Source of the DNA: Whitmania pigra
Lineage: Eukaryota; Annelida; Clitellata; Hirudinida; Haemopidae
Direction: 5' to 3'
Assembly (NCBI GenBank): GCA_021613335.1
Contig: JAJTWR010000113.1
Coordinates: 1,677,501-1,741,500, forward strand
DNA: 64,000 bases
Shown: one piece after another, positions 13,683 through 26,159 of the stretch
Layout: every line of letters begins with the position of its first letter
Position numbering within the stretch: position 1 is the stretch's first letter
Translations under genes and position numbers: made by a program
The notes under the pieces: model-generated
What the model was told of the DNA's origin: nothing
The model's input: only the letters and a program-made list of their open reading frames with translations
Database searches by the model: none

Positions 13683-16600
13683 GATGAAGATGATGATGGT
13701 GATGATGATGATGATGATGGCGGCGACGACGACGACGACGATGGTGATAATAACGATTGTACCTTCAAAGCTTGGCGGAATTTCCTCAGGGGAAAGGAGG
13801 CAGATTAGTGGTTGACCAAATAAGTTCGGCCAATTCTGACATTTGGCAGGGCAATGGAATAATATTATTAATCAATTAAATTAAGCAGATAATAAATATT
13901 ATTAATCAAGGAAATTAAGCAGATAATAAATATTATTAATCAAGGAAATTAAGCAGATAATAAATATTATTAATCATGGAAATTAAGCAGATAATAAATA
14001 GATTTTAATTAAACAGTTATTTATTTAAAATGAATGAATTTCAGTCATGGCAAACCTTGAAAGCTGAACTGTTGTTGCTATCGACGACGAGGAAGAGAGG
14101 CTTCCGAGTGAACATGTACAGATCTCCGGGGTGAAGGCTTTATAGTTTAATTAATTAGTTGAAACAATAAACATATGCATAATTAATTGTCTGATTGGTT
14201 AACTAAATGCTTGGTTATCTGAATTACAAATTTTAATTAGATATTTGTTTACTTGAATAATTGATTTACTACATGGCTTTAATTAAGTATTACAAACGTT
14301 AACAACCAAATGTTTAAAAAAATAAGAAACCATAATGTAAATAAGATGTGTTGATTGATGAAACAAACAGTGAATAATATTTAGGACTGTGTTAGGACTT
14401 ACTAAATGTCATCAATCCTGAGTTAATCTAATTGTTTGCTTATTTAAATAATTAGCTTAATTAATTAAGTTTAATTATTACAACTAAGTAATTAATTAAA
14501 GTTTAATAATTAGTTAAGTAATTAATTAAATAAAGTTTAATAATTACAACTAGGTAATTAATTAAATAAAGTATAATAATTACAACTAAGTAATTAATTA
14601 AATAAAGTTTAATAATTACAACTAAATAATTAATTGATTGATGAGTCACCAGTGAGTCTCCTTGAGATTTCCTGTTCTCTTGTTTTTGTTTGGATGCTCG
14701 GGTTCTCTCCTGCTATTGGTCACAACTCCTCCCACATCGTAAGCCACTGTTGGCAATTAATTATTTTAATTAATTAATTATTTTAAATTATTAATTAATA
14801 AATAATTATTTTAATTAATTACACAGCAGAAATGTCAATGAAGAAAATAAAATAAAATAAAATACATGAATGATTATGAACTCTAAATAAAATCCTAATT
14901 ATCAAAAGATTAATGTAATGAAACATTTAATTTTAATTTAATGACAACATAGTCAATCACAACTAAATTAATTAATCTCCAATACCCAGTATTAACTAAC
15001 TACAATTAAAATACCAAAAAGATGAGTACCAAAGCAGACGGTGATTGTGCATTGTACGAGTGCTTAGTAATATCTAAAGTGCATTCATCGATGCTTATAA
15101 TTTTCAACAACATTTGCACCAGTTCCTGAGAAATCAATTCTAAGGAGATCACTATCAACAACCAACTTTCACCACTCACCGTCCGACCCCCTCTTGTTTG
15201 AACTGAAACACCCATCAGCAGAAAGGTAGACCAGCATGACTCCATTGGCAGGGAGTTCTTTAAAGCCCGAGGCGAGGAACGTGAGTAACTGACTGATTGT
15301 TGGCTTGTACAACAGGTACTTGTGTGGGTTCTCTCTCTTTGTTATTCCAGAAGCATCCTTGGATTAATTGATTGATAATAAGTAAATTAACCACTAGCTT
15401 AACAATAACGTAATAACAACTTAACAAAATTCTAAAATATGAATATTTAACACTCATTCACTTATCAAAGAACATCATTATCTGTTTCAACATGTACCAA
15501 TCAAAACCGATCATCAACAGAATGACATCAGTTTACAATAATCTGAAAATGGCAGTGATAATGCCGAATGTAACTCACAAATGATGATGGTGATAATGAT
15601 GATTGCAACTCACAAATGGAGTCTTTCCAGGAGCAGGTGAAGTGTCAAAAAGCTGGTTGTTTGTTTCTTCTTGAGGCTCCCTTTCCAATGTTTGAAGGAT
15701 CCTGAACATGTCCAGTGTCAGCTCACTAAACTTTACCTTAAAGTTTTAAATTGTTTATAAAATTATAACAACTATTGCAGGATAACACGGAAATAAAATA
15801 ACAAAATATAGGATTACAGGTTAACTCGGGTGCCTGCATTCCTTTTACGTGCATGAAAACAACGGTCACAACATGCAAATGGTCATGGAATTCATTCTGC
15901 AATTCATCCTGCATTCCCAGATGAATCCTTGGAGCTCCACTTCAATAAATTGACGCACCAAAACTGACACGAATGCAGGAGGCAATCGAGTGATCAGCAA
16001 AATGCATAGAGAATTAAGGTAACATTAGGATCAGCAACGAAAGGAATAACTGCTAAAATATCGTAAATTAAAAACTAAGATAAAGTAAAATAAATGATTA
16101 TATTTGAGAACTTTTAAAGTGATGTTGTACCTGTTCGTGGCAGTTACCAACGATGAGTATCTCCTGGAGAGTGAGGTAAGGTGGTGTTGATGATGATCTT
16201 TCAAATGGTGGAATGTTGTGAGGAGTCAGACGGTGAGACAACACCAAGGATGATGAATCATCATCGAGGACGTTAACAATCTTGTCCGCCTTTCAAGCGA
16301 CAATGACAATGATGATGACGCGGAAGAGGACAAAAATAATTTGAAAACGAATGGCACAACGTGATCATGAGAACAATATTACGATTAATAAACACACATA
16401 TCATGTTCATTGTAATCATAATGATATTTAACTTCAAAGTAAAAAATAATAAATCTGAACACAATTAACGAGCAGTTATCAGATAACAGAGATTACCTCC
16501 ACAAATGCTCTGATTTCTCCGAGAACTAGCGACCACTCGAGCTGATCGTCGGGTCCATAGGTGGCAGTGTAGTCATCAATTTGTTTTGCCAATTCCTGTT

Positions 16601-18568
16601 TCAATCATTTAACTTTACAAATCTTTTCAGATGATAAGTTGAAAAAACATCATGCTCAGCAATTATTTGGATTCAATCAATCAATTTACATCATTTCATT
16701 ACTTAGAGGTATGCTTTGCCTTGGTTTTTCAACAAAAAAAAATGTTAAAATAACATGTCCACTGATGTGGATACAAAACTGACCCTAACAAGATCCCTCA
16801 CTAGTGCCATTTTCTTGAGCAGGAGACAAACCACAATGAATCTCGCATAATATCTCAACTTCTTCACTGTTAAATCTGGCCTGATTTTTAAGAATTTTGA
16901 AAAATAATTGAATTTATTTACTTAACAAAACAAAGTAACACAAAATCAATTTGTTCAATACAATGATTTGGCAGCTGCATGATAAAATGTATAAATAATT
17001 AGTTGTAAGTAAGTGCCGAATAAAATAACATTAAAAAAATAATAATAATAACAACAACAACAACAATAGTAATATGGTTGACCTCTCCTCCTTGTTGGCT
17101 TTTGAGTAATAACCCCTCATTCGGATTGCAGAGTAAAAGGCAAAAGATTCATTCAAATAATTTGTCTCACTGGTTCTTAAACTTGAAAAATGATTAATAA
17201 ATAAATTAATAAGTCAAGTTTATAAATTATTATTTAATAATATCTTATATTCCAAAACAATAACTGTTATTATAAAAGTAAGATTTAAAATATCTTTTAA
17301 ACTATGATTGGTATTTTAACTTTTTATTCAAGTGATAAAATAAATAAATAAAACATTTGCTAATATTAATAAAATAATATATATATGTTGCAACTCAGTG
17401 ATCATCATCCCAACATTCACTGCAATACCGTATGGATAAGCAACAAATACCCACTAGTAGTGGTAATACAACTGGCCAATCTTAGATGCGACTTCTCCAA
17501 TTTGACATCTTTTCAGTCCGTACTTGGTGTCAAGCACTTGTCTAAGCGAAGTTTTCAAAGATATCAGTCTTAATATCTGATATATCGGGATTAATCTACG
17601 ATTCTGATAGAAAAGCAATAACTGCCCAATAGTTGAGCATGCTGTCGATCCATTAATAATTAAATCTTATAATTAGTATAACCTGTTTTGCTGCTGAAAC
17701 TTCCAAAGTTTAGTGTAAACATCAAATGTCCTCCCAAAATAAGACTGCCATTGCTTGTGTCCATATTGAGGAAGATCCCTTCGAACGAGTTAAAAGTTAC
17801 TTCTGGAAATACCGAACCACAAAAATTAACATAAACTTCTTCAGGCATGGATATAAAATAACTAAATTATTTGTTGATCCTATTTACAACATTCACGGCA
17901 GAGTAGTAACTGCCATTATTTGATGGTTGGAAACATGTTAAAGCATGCCGTTTTAAACCATCAAGCATGGAATGCAGTAAGTTGGCAACTTCTCCATGTA
18001 CAATTTCCCATTAATTTTATGTCAGTTTATAAAAAATTACAAAAGTTTTTTATTTGAGCCTATCAAGTAAAAATGAAGCCTGTTATTGAAACGCAAATAG
18101 AAAAAACACAAATAAAATTATAATTCCATAACAGTGCCTTAAAAATTTTTGCAAATGAGATTTAACACACTGAATTGAAATGTTTACATTGGTTTGCACA
18201 TAATCTATCCATGTTTGTTACCCTTCAGGCATACCAACTAAATTAAAAATTGAATTTGAGAAAATGTAATCGTTTTAGATAATTCAAGTAACTATTTCAG
18301 TAACTAAATATGGTTTGACGGCAATAAAAGAAAATTATATTTCGCAAATCGTCCTTCCCTACCTTAGCCCATTAAAAAGTTGCTTTGACTTTTCAAGGTA
18401 GTGGCAGAATTCGTTAACAATTTTTTTCTCTGCGTCATCCATATCTATCCCCGTAGCATTGGAAAGACAGATGGATTGTTGCTGGGAAAGCTGACCTGCT
18501 CTGAATTCATTTCGCCTCTGTTTGGCCCATGTTGTGGGGGAATACATGTTTGGATGAAAGGCATGCAA
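12148..18568 (-). CDS. SCAI: SCAI (suppressor of cancer cell invasion) homologue
   Basis: Fifteen minus-strand exons join in frame to about 604 aa, close to the vertebrate length. Exons: 18363-18568, 17683-17778, 17455-17541, 17083-17181, 16784-16880, 16497-16595, 16131-16289, 15614-15736, 15180-15357, 14650-14746, 14056-14137, 13763-13835, 13117-13290, 12567-12667, 12148-12291. Diagnostic matches include EKSKQLFNGLRDLPQYG, QWQSYFGRTFDVYTKLWKFQ, EVASKIGQLYYHYYLRT, RENPHKYLLYKPT, NLFGQPLICLLSP and the C-terminal ENPQLVKDVLDLTGILD. In vertebrates SCAI is a nuclear cofactor that represses MRTF/SRF transcription and acts with 53BP1 in double-strand-break repair; the same role is inferred here. 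The first ATG (18566-18568) is an assumption, since MDDAEKK further in is also possible. No frame breaks were seen. Confidence 0.95.
12703..12753. repeat. (AAT)n microsatellite in a SCAI intron
   Basis: About 50 bp of AAT triplets in the intron between SCAI exons 13 and 14. Confidence 0.95.
13651..13752. repeat. (GAT)n/(GAC)n microsatellite in a SCAI intron
   Basis: GAT repeats pass into GAC repeats on the plus strand. The plus-strand frame reads as poly-Asp, but it lies antisense in the intron between SCAI exons 12 and 13, without splice or start context, so it is treated as a microsatellite. Confidence 0.85.
13861..13996. repeat. 34-bp tandem repeat, about 4 copies
   Basis: Four head-to-tail units of 34 bp share the core ATTAATCAAGGAAATTAAGC; the first unit is the most diverged. 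It lies in the intron between SCAI exons 11 and 12. Confidence 0.9.
14470..14635. repeat. AT-rich tandem repeat, unit about 36 bp
   Basis: Four to five imperfect units carry the core ACAACTAAGTAATTAATTAA followed by a TAAAGTTTAATAATT segment. It lies in the intron between SCAI exons 10 and 11. Confidence 0.8.
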
Positions 18569-20144
18569 GCTAACACCGGCTCAGAAAAAGCGTTCTTAGT
18601 ATGCGATATTTTTTATCCTGCAATCTCCTCGTGAGTCAAAAATTGCACGTCTTTATAAAATTATCCAACCTCAACAACAAAAGCCGCAAAAAGCCCACAA
18701 ATAATCAGAAAAGTGAATCGTGATATAATTATGGAAACAGGACGTGACGCAGTTGCAAGGTGGCTATTATTTTGATACATAAATAATATTATTTTATAGT
18801 TGAAGTTCTATTAAAGCAAGATAATTCATAAAACCGAAGTGACTCAATTCTAACTTTATAGAGCCATCGTTATTAATCATCTGAGATCAATCAAGCAGTT
18901 GTATATCGTGCATTAACATCTTAAAATTGATTATGTTTTTTAGCATTTCAAACATTTTTACGAAAATGACTTCAAAAAACAGTGAAGGGCATTTATTGGT
19001 CTTGTTCCCAATTGGCTTACCATTATTTTAATATGGGTCGAAGTGGAAAATTTACCAAAGTAATTAACTTGGCATACGTTCGGCAATCGCAGCAGAGCAT
19101 TAGCAGTCAAGCACAAGGGGTCTGCTTTCTTATAATTAAAGTCATGAGCCAATTATAAACTATAGTGTCCAGCTTACCTTCACGAATTAATAACTTCCCC
19201 TAACAGCAACGTTTAGGTTAAGTTACATTTTTAAGCATAATCGACATTATCTTTATTTTTCTTGTTAGGTAGACTTACAGAGCTAGAAAAAATGTTGAGA
19301 CAGTTCCCATTTTTCCCAATAACTTAAGTCTAAAATATCGTAAAAGGCTCAAATTTGGAGTAGTTGCATAATATCCTTAAAGAATATAACTTGTATATTC
19401 TGTTTCACTTTGATCAAGGATTAAGCTCAAATTCCACAAAGAAACATTTTTTGTATAGAAAGGCCACAAATAAACTCATGAATTTCAGCATTTTGTCAAA
19501 ATTTGTGTGTGAAATCAAATGGAATAATGTTTTAATAACATGTTATTCCTTTTTAGAAATAACATCTATGCACCTATTTTCATTGAGAAAATCAGTGTTT
19601 TTATGACATTTTCATCCAGATTTCTCCACGCATTCAAAATCGCTTCCTTTAAATCATTTTCTGTGTCATATTGTTGTCCTTTGCCGTAAATGATCTTGAA
19701 AGAAGGCCCCAGACATTTCCAATCGGATTCAAATCGAAGGAACATGCATGCCAGCCCATTGCTTGCATGTTGGACCCCTGGTTGCCTTGGAAACATGAAT
19801 GGTGTTTTGTTTAATTGCTGAAAATTTCAGCCAGAAAATGGTAATTTGTAAGGAAATTATCCATAAAAAGTGGATGTATACATATACACAAGTCTTTATT
19901 TTTATATTTCTATCACTGCAGCTTTAACTTAGATCAAGATAAACGTGTTTATTTCAATGAGTTAAAAAAATTTCAGTAGCTGAGTCTCCCTCCCCTAAAT
20001 CCACTCACTGGTCTAGTGTGCCCTTTCTCACCAAAGTTTTCTGGATGCGCCACTATGTAGACCTATTACTAAAATGGCTTTTTCATATTAAAGGTAAATA
20101 ATAAGAAAAGTACAACATTTATTTATTTATTGGAATTTTTAAGT
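18569..20144. other. Spacer between SCAI and TRUB2 with transposon debris
   Basis: SCAI and TRUB2 are transcribed in the same direction. The spacer holds the Tc1-like remnant listed separately and otherwise shows no gene. Confidence 0.6.
19566..19860 (-). pseudogene. Tc1/mariner transposase C-terminal remnant
   Basis: On the minus strand, degraded frames read HVSKATRG, then SFKIIYGKGQQYDTENDLKE and AILNAWRNLDENVIKTL. This is the typical end of Tc1-like transposases (catalytic-core tail, then the x-YG-x-G-x-x-YDT-x-x-x-L segment). Frame changes and a missing N-terminus show a dead fragment. Confidence 0.7.
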
Positions 20145-23100
20145 TCATTCTAAATTGTCATTGGGTGGCGGCAGAAGATTAGAATCATTAATTCTCAGAA
20201 TTGGGAAATGAATCCTATTTTCAGTGTTGACCAGAGGTGAGCACAAAGCAATGTTTTCAGCCAAAAGTTTTGGATCGGATGCATGTTTCAGAAGCATAGC
20301 GCTTTGCAGATCAAAGCGGCCGACCCTGATCCTCCTGATCTTCGTGCAGAAGGCACTCGAGCGAGCTTCAAGACCGATGTTATGGATCAACTTTGCAAAA
20401 TAACTGCAAGTCTCATTGATCGAATGAATTTCTGAAAAGCAATGTAGTTTTTAAGTTACTTGCTCAATAGAAATGGCAGCCATTATACAATTATTTAAGA
20501 TATAACAAATCGTGCCGCAAATATAAACTTTGTTCTATTTTAAGACCAAATAAACATTGTGATTAAATATTACTGACATAACATAATTTTTCAGAACATT
20601 GATCAAAGCATAATACGAAACCGATGGTGAAATGGGGAGGCTTGAAGTAAATCAACTTGATTCCGTAGATGACTAATTCGTTGTTCTCGCAATCAGGCCT
20701 CATTGGACCTGCACAGGCCATTTCATAAGCCTCATTACTTTGAAGGTCTATACCAGAAGCTCTGCATGTTTTAAAAAATATAATTGAGTAATAATGTTAA
20801 TAGACTTGAATCAAATAAATAATATTTTGTAACTAAGAACATAATCTATCTTGAAATTGACAAATAGTAAATTTGTTGCATGAAGTTATATTTGCATTTT
20901 TATGATGCTATACTAATTTTGTTATAGATTTTACATATATATTATGTATGTAAATTGTTTCAAACACATTGTCCAACACATCAATTGAATTGTTACGTTC
21001 CCAACTTGAATTACTTGTAAATTATAATTTCAGCTGTTGAAAATTCCTCATAATTTGTATTGGTTTTTGGTAATGCAAATTCCTCTGGTATATTTGAAAC
21101 TAAATTGAAAAATAACTGATTTCAGATTTTTAAATCTCACAAGAACATATTTCTTTGATGATTAGCCTGCATGGCCGAGATAATTCTGTCAATTGTGCTA
21201 GCTTTTACGTTATCTGGTAAATATAAAATCAATTGTAAATTAATACATTCAAGTCAATGAAGTCCATCATTAGCTGAAAAATATCACTATTTAAAATAAT
21301 TACATCTAAGTTCAAAGCATTAAGAAGACAAATTGGATGGAATGGCCAAGAATGGTAAAAATAGTTAATAAATAATGATCCAATAGAAGCTCACGATATG
21401 TCGTCTGCTCAGCTATTCTTCCAGTTGCTTTGTGATCCCAGCTCACCCTGCCAAGTTCACCATCAACATGATAAACCTGAATGATAATTAATATTAGAGT
21501 ATCAGGTAAGAATTCAGTCTAAAATATTACAAGCATTAAAATAACTTCAATTAAGCAGTTAAATTAACAGCTTCCTAACATCTCAATGCCTTCTGCTTTG
21601 TTATTTGTTGTGTACAATTATTTACTTAAGGTTTTCTGAACTTAGAAATGAATAAAATGCAATTTCAAAACAAAATATTATTAAATGTGTTATTAAATGT
21701 TGCCTTACTAAATATTTATTTCTAAAATAGTTGTAATATCAAATCATTATCTGGAAGGGTAGAGCTTAAAATTACAGTAAAACCTCTTTATAAACAAAAT
21801 CTCTATAGAAAAATATTCAAAACTACTTTAAGGTCCCACCAAATCCTAAGACTGACTGCTTTATTAACATCCATTGCTTAGCCAGACATATAGGACGAAT
21901 TTCCCGCAATGGGGTTCAAATAACTGCTGCCATCATGAGGAGTACACCCTTAACCATTAAGCCATCCTTACATTTTCTAAGTTTAGTTTGGTTTTCAAAA
22001 ATAAATATACATTGACTAAAACGCTATATAAACACATGACTGCATAAAAAAACATAACATGTTTCGCTTTAACCCAAGCAACCCAGGACATCTAATAAGT
22101 ATAGGGTGATCAGAAAGCAACTACTATTTTCTAATGATTGTAATTCATTTATGAATTATAATTCTTACAAAAAATAAATAGGATATGGAAGTATATAGCA
22201 TGGAGTTTTACTTAAATTGAATAATTATTGTATTAGTAATGATGACACCTTCATTAATCATGATCATCATTAACAACCTATAACTCAACAATGACTCAGA
22301 ACATTTCAACATTCAAACAAATTTCAACAAAATAAATGATCTGAAAAAATAAGAACATTACATTTGAAACAAATGTCAACAACATAATCAATCTAAAAAA
22401 AAAAGAAAGAATATAGAATTTAATAACATACAGCATGGAATACATGCAATAAAATTAATACAACATAACAATGTATGAACAAAATTATAAATGTTATAAA
22501 ATAGGGAGTCACTTTCCAATCACCCTAGATGTAACAAAAAGGACCTTATAACGAATTATGATTTTGTTATAGAAAAGTTTTGCTGTATAAATGTTAAAAT
22601 ATATATATATTTGCTGTCAAAATATATATATAATAATTATAATTATTGAAATAAGAAAAGTCTTACTAAAAAATTATTCTGCTGTTAGAACTATGCTTTG
22701 TTTTTATTCAATAATATAAGGGCTTTTAAAACTATTTTAAATAATAAGTCACATCATTTTAAATGTTATTTGTTCTCTGCAGAAAACCACCAGACACTAT
22801 CCCTTACATTTGCTACTCACTTTTAGAAGTTTTGCTGATTGAAGGGGCCGTATGAGCTTTACTCCATTTCCAATCCCAAAAACTGAAATAAATCTTCTCA
22901 TTTAAGTGCAATAATCATATTAAATAACATTATTTAAAATGCTAGAAGCTTTTGTGCACAAGTGACTTAAATTTATGATAATGTAATGAAGCATTGCAAT
23001 GGTAACAAGATATGATCTCACCTGAGACACCAGATGAAAAAGTATCGAGAGCATCAAACGATGAAATTTTGAAATCATCCTGTGTGTAGCGCAGCCCAAC

Positions 23101-23609
23101 AACTATAAAATAATTGCATGGAAATGCGATGTAATTAACTGCTAATATAGAATAATAAACGTCAAATCATGAAAATAAATAATATAAGAATGTTACAAAA
23201 CAAGGATTCCACTTCATAAATAATGCCTTTCAAGTTAAAAACATTAAGCATTGCATGTTATAGTTCAAGCATACCTAAAGGATGGTCAGCAAGGTCTGGA
23301 ACTGTAGACACAGTCGGTATGAGACCCTCTTGAACTTCAAGCTTGGTTCTCATAGGACGACACGGGAGCTTGTTCAATTCTTTAAAATGACATAAGTAAT
23401 GAAGGCAATTTAGGAATTAATAAATAACTGTTATGGTAACAATTAATTAATACAGGCAAATGAAAACATGCGCTTGAAACTGCAAAAGAGAAACCTCTAG
23501 CAAGATTCATCTGAAGAGCTTTCATGATTGATTGAAATGACTTTCCAGGAGGCTTATAAACACAAAAAACGCCATTTAAAGCTTTAAACAACGACGAAGC
23601 ACTCGCCAT
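20145..23609 (-). CDS. TRUB2: TruB-family pseudouridine synthase, TRUB2 homologue
   Basis: Eight minus-strand exons join in frame to 314 aa (human TRUB2 is 331): 23495-23609, 23275-23379, 23022-23102, 22821-22882, 21395-21476, 21141-21213, 20622-20761, 20145-20431. The N-terminal motif FCVYKPPGKS is the TruB 'KP' motif. Asp93 in ALDTFSSG aligns with the catalytic Asp of the family L-D-x-x-x-SG motif, although the neighbouring His/Arg of the usual motif differ. Further matches are QSNEAYEMA, KLIHNIGLEARSSA and CTKIRRIRVGRFDL. TRUB2 is a mitochondrial RNA pseudouridine synthase in vertebrates, acting on mt-mRNA and 16S rRNA, so the same site is inferred. The start is the ATG at 23607-23609. A SINE sits in intron 4. 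Confidence 0.95.
21856..21972 (-). mobile_element. tRNA-derived SINE, family 1, inside a TRUB2 intron
   Basis: Read on the minus strand it has box A TGGCTTAATGG, box B near ATTTGAACCCC, then GCGGGA and the tail resembling CTAAGCAATGGATGTTAATA. It is moderately diverged from the copy at 35575-35690. Confidence 0.75.
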
Positions 23610-23955
23610 AACGAACAAAATTCAGAATACTCCTAAACGTGAAGAATTTGTTTACATTGAAAAGTAAGCTAGTCACAGAACATAATTACAATTTGATTTT
23701 TAAATAGCTTCAAAAAAGTAAAAGTAAGCTAATATTAAATTTTATTTTTTATTTAAGTTAATTAAATATTATTAGAAGCTATTTAATAATACAAAAGATT
23801 GGGCATCATAAATGACCGACAACGTTCAACAACTTCCCAGCAAGCACAAGAAATCGGGACACGACGCGGGAAAAAAAGCGGACTTTTTGGATCGCTTGAC
23901 TTTAGGATAGAATGAAAAAGGTCGCTTTTTAAAGTTTTACGACCAAAGGGTTTGA
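23610..23955. promoter_or_regulatory. Putative TRUB2 promoter, possibly bidirectional
   Basis: The stretch upstream of the TRUB2 start is followed, on the opposite strand, by an ATG at 23812 (frame MTDNVQQLPSKHKKSGHD, which stops after 32 codons) and by the coding-like frame ending at 24153. Divergent transcription is an inference; no core promoter motif was identified. Confidence 0.25.
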
Positions 23956-24153
23956 AACAACATCCCTCTATCTGAGAAGACAGAGATAGAACAAGAGAAC
24001 GAGTATAAGGAGAAACCTGTAGGTATGATTTTGGATGATCCTTTCTTTTGGAAGGTTCATCCTAACGAGCTGATAGCAGAGCGGCAAACCTGGAGTGAAT
24101 GGATGAATGGCCCACCTGCCAGCCCAAGTGATAGTGAAAGCAGTTCTAAATGA
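23956..24153 (+). CDS. Possible terminal exon of an unknown small protein
   Basis: An open frame ends at TGA 24151-24153 and reads LSEKTEIEQENEYKEKPVGM, then DDPFFWKVHPNELIAERQTW, and ends in a Ser-rich tail. Residue composition and the absence of low complexity suggest real coding sequence. A pyrimidine-rich acceptor ending around 23976 (ccctctatctgag) is possible. An upstream exon could start at 23812, but no splice donor joins the two in phase. I do not recognise the protein. Confidence 0.35.
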   Translation, partial: NNIPLSEKTEIEQENEYKEKPVGMILDDPFFWKVHPNELIAERQTWSEWMNGPPASPSDSESSSK

Positions 24154-26159
24154 CATTCGTGGTCAAACTTTTGACAGAGAAAGAGGAAACATTGTTTTTT
24201 AACTCTAAGTATTTTTCCAAGTATCAGGCTATGTTGTTTATTATATATTATGATGAGTTATTATGAATTATTAATACTAGGCTTCGGTAGACGAATGATC
24301 AAGACTTTGGCCTTGGTGCGATCCCACTATGAATTCAAATTCCAGCCTCACATGGACTTTTATAACTAATACCTGACGATTTTATTCCATCAAATGAGAG
24401 ATTTTATGATAACTTAGATTCAGACAAGGAAAAGACGTTCGCATTTAAAAAAAATATTGTCTAAATTTTTTATACATGTTTTACGACATTCTCCGGCAAA
24501 ACCCCGGCCAAAAAAGCGGGGCCGGGTCCCCGGTCGATTTCTACCGCGCATCGAGTTTGGGCAACCTTTACATGTACCTACAATTCATCCCATCATTTTC
24601 ACGATTTACTTAAGTTAGTTAATTAATATTAATTAGTATAAATAATTATTAAACTAAATTACTGATCCAATTAATCAAAAAACTGCAAGCCATTCTTTTC
24701 ACAATGCCATTTTCATATTATAGAGCAAAGTAATAGAAGGTACCTACACTTTAAGACATCAATGTTTTGCAAATACTTTTGACAATAAATGATAAAAACA
24801 GTATCATAAATGACTGCAAACCTTAAAACTTTCAAGAGTTAAATTGAAAATGTATATTATATGCATTTATATATTAAGTTCAATAAATTCAATAACAAAC
24901 TAGATTATGAAATAACTTTACTAAAGAAGGAACAAGCTTGAAAGCTATCTGCGACAAGAGTGAAGTTACAACTGATATCGAGAAATCCATCTTATCCGAG
25001 AATAGATGAGATGAAATGAAAATAGAAGCAAAGATTTCTGGGTCATCCAGATAAAGAAAAGTTCAACACCTATAAAGTCAACAACGACCATGACTGGAAA
25101 AGATCCCTCCAAACTTGGATGCTCACATTTGGCACGCATCTCTGAATATAAACAATAAAAATTGCATCAATTTGAAGTGTCATGGAGCCAGCAAATCAGG
25201 TGGTATCTGCACCAAGGAGACAAACTTGAGGACCTTTGAGGAGGTCTTTTTGGGGGCCACACACGTTGGTTGGGGATGGGCCACAACGCAGGGAAGAATC
25301 TCTTCCCCTAGGAGTAGGTGACCTGCCACTGGCAATAATATTTAATGACCAGATTAAGTAATTAGTTAATGATTTTGATAAATGTTTGATATGTTATTTA
25401 TATTTACATAAATAAATTTAACTAGGTGCTTATTGCCAGGGCACAAATCTTATTTTCAATGTAAATTTATGTACATCAATTTTCAAATGTGACAAAAGGC
25501 CTTTGGTACAGGAAGTGTTAAACTTGGATCAAAAACAAATATGAATCAGCTTTAATAAAGATAATAACAGATCCAATATATATTTAAATCTAGAAATTAA
25601 GATAATTTTATAGACCACTGAGCAACATGTTGGATGCACTTCTAAAACAAAGAAAAAACATAGCCATCTATGGTTGAACAACATTTAAAAATTAAGATAT
25701 CATGGCAATTGAAGCTTTTTGAAACCTTCGCAAGTTTGGGTCGGGACCCTTGACGAGACTTTTGTTAGGCCCGAGGCTGAGGGTTGCGAAGCTTCGGACA
25801 CATTGCTCCTCCTCGAGGTTTGAGTTTGACCTTAAAGTCAGAGATCAGAAGTTATGGGTCTTCACAAAAGCCAATTGCCACTGCTATGACTAATAATGAA
25901 ATGCCATTAATGTCATTAAGCTTAACTAGTTGGTAATTTACTATCCACTAATTGAACACATGCTAAGTAATAAGTTCGATCAGGAGAATTTTGATGAGAT
26001 AATCAAATGCACAAATAGTTGCAAAAGCTTGTTTTTAATTGTGTTCACTTTTTCACTTTTTATTTTTTTTTTAAATTTTATTAAGATGAATTTCAGAATG
26101 GAGATGAAACTATGCTCTCACAATCAAAAAACAGAGCAGATGGTAATAATAACCAGATA
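24154..26159. other. Intergenic, no gene recognised
   Basis: AT-rich sequence with no recognisable coding or repeat unit. The segment 25115-25321 has a short, slightly GC-richer plus frame without family resemblance. The stretch 24270-24345 has a weak tRNA-like look but is too degenerate to call. Confidence 0.45.

Noticed and set aside
13626..13808. Plus-strand poly-Asp frame, a possible second acidic protein
   Set aside because: It lies antisense inside a SCAI intron, without signal peptide or splice sites; the GAT/GAC microsatellite explains it.
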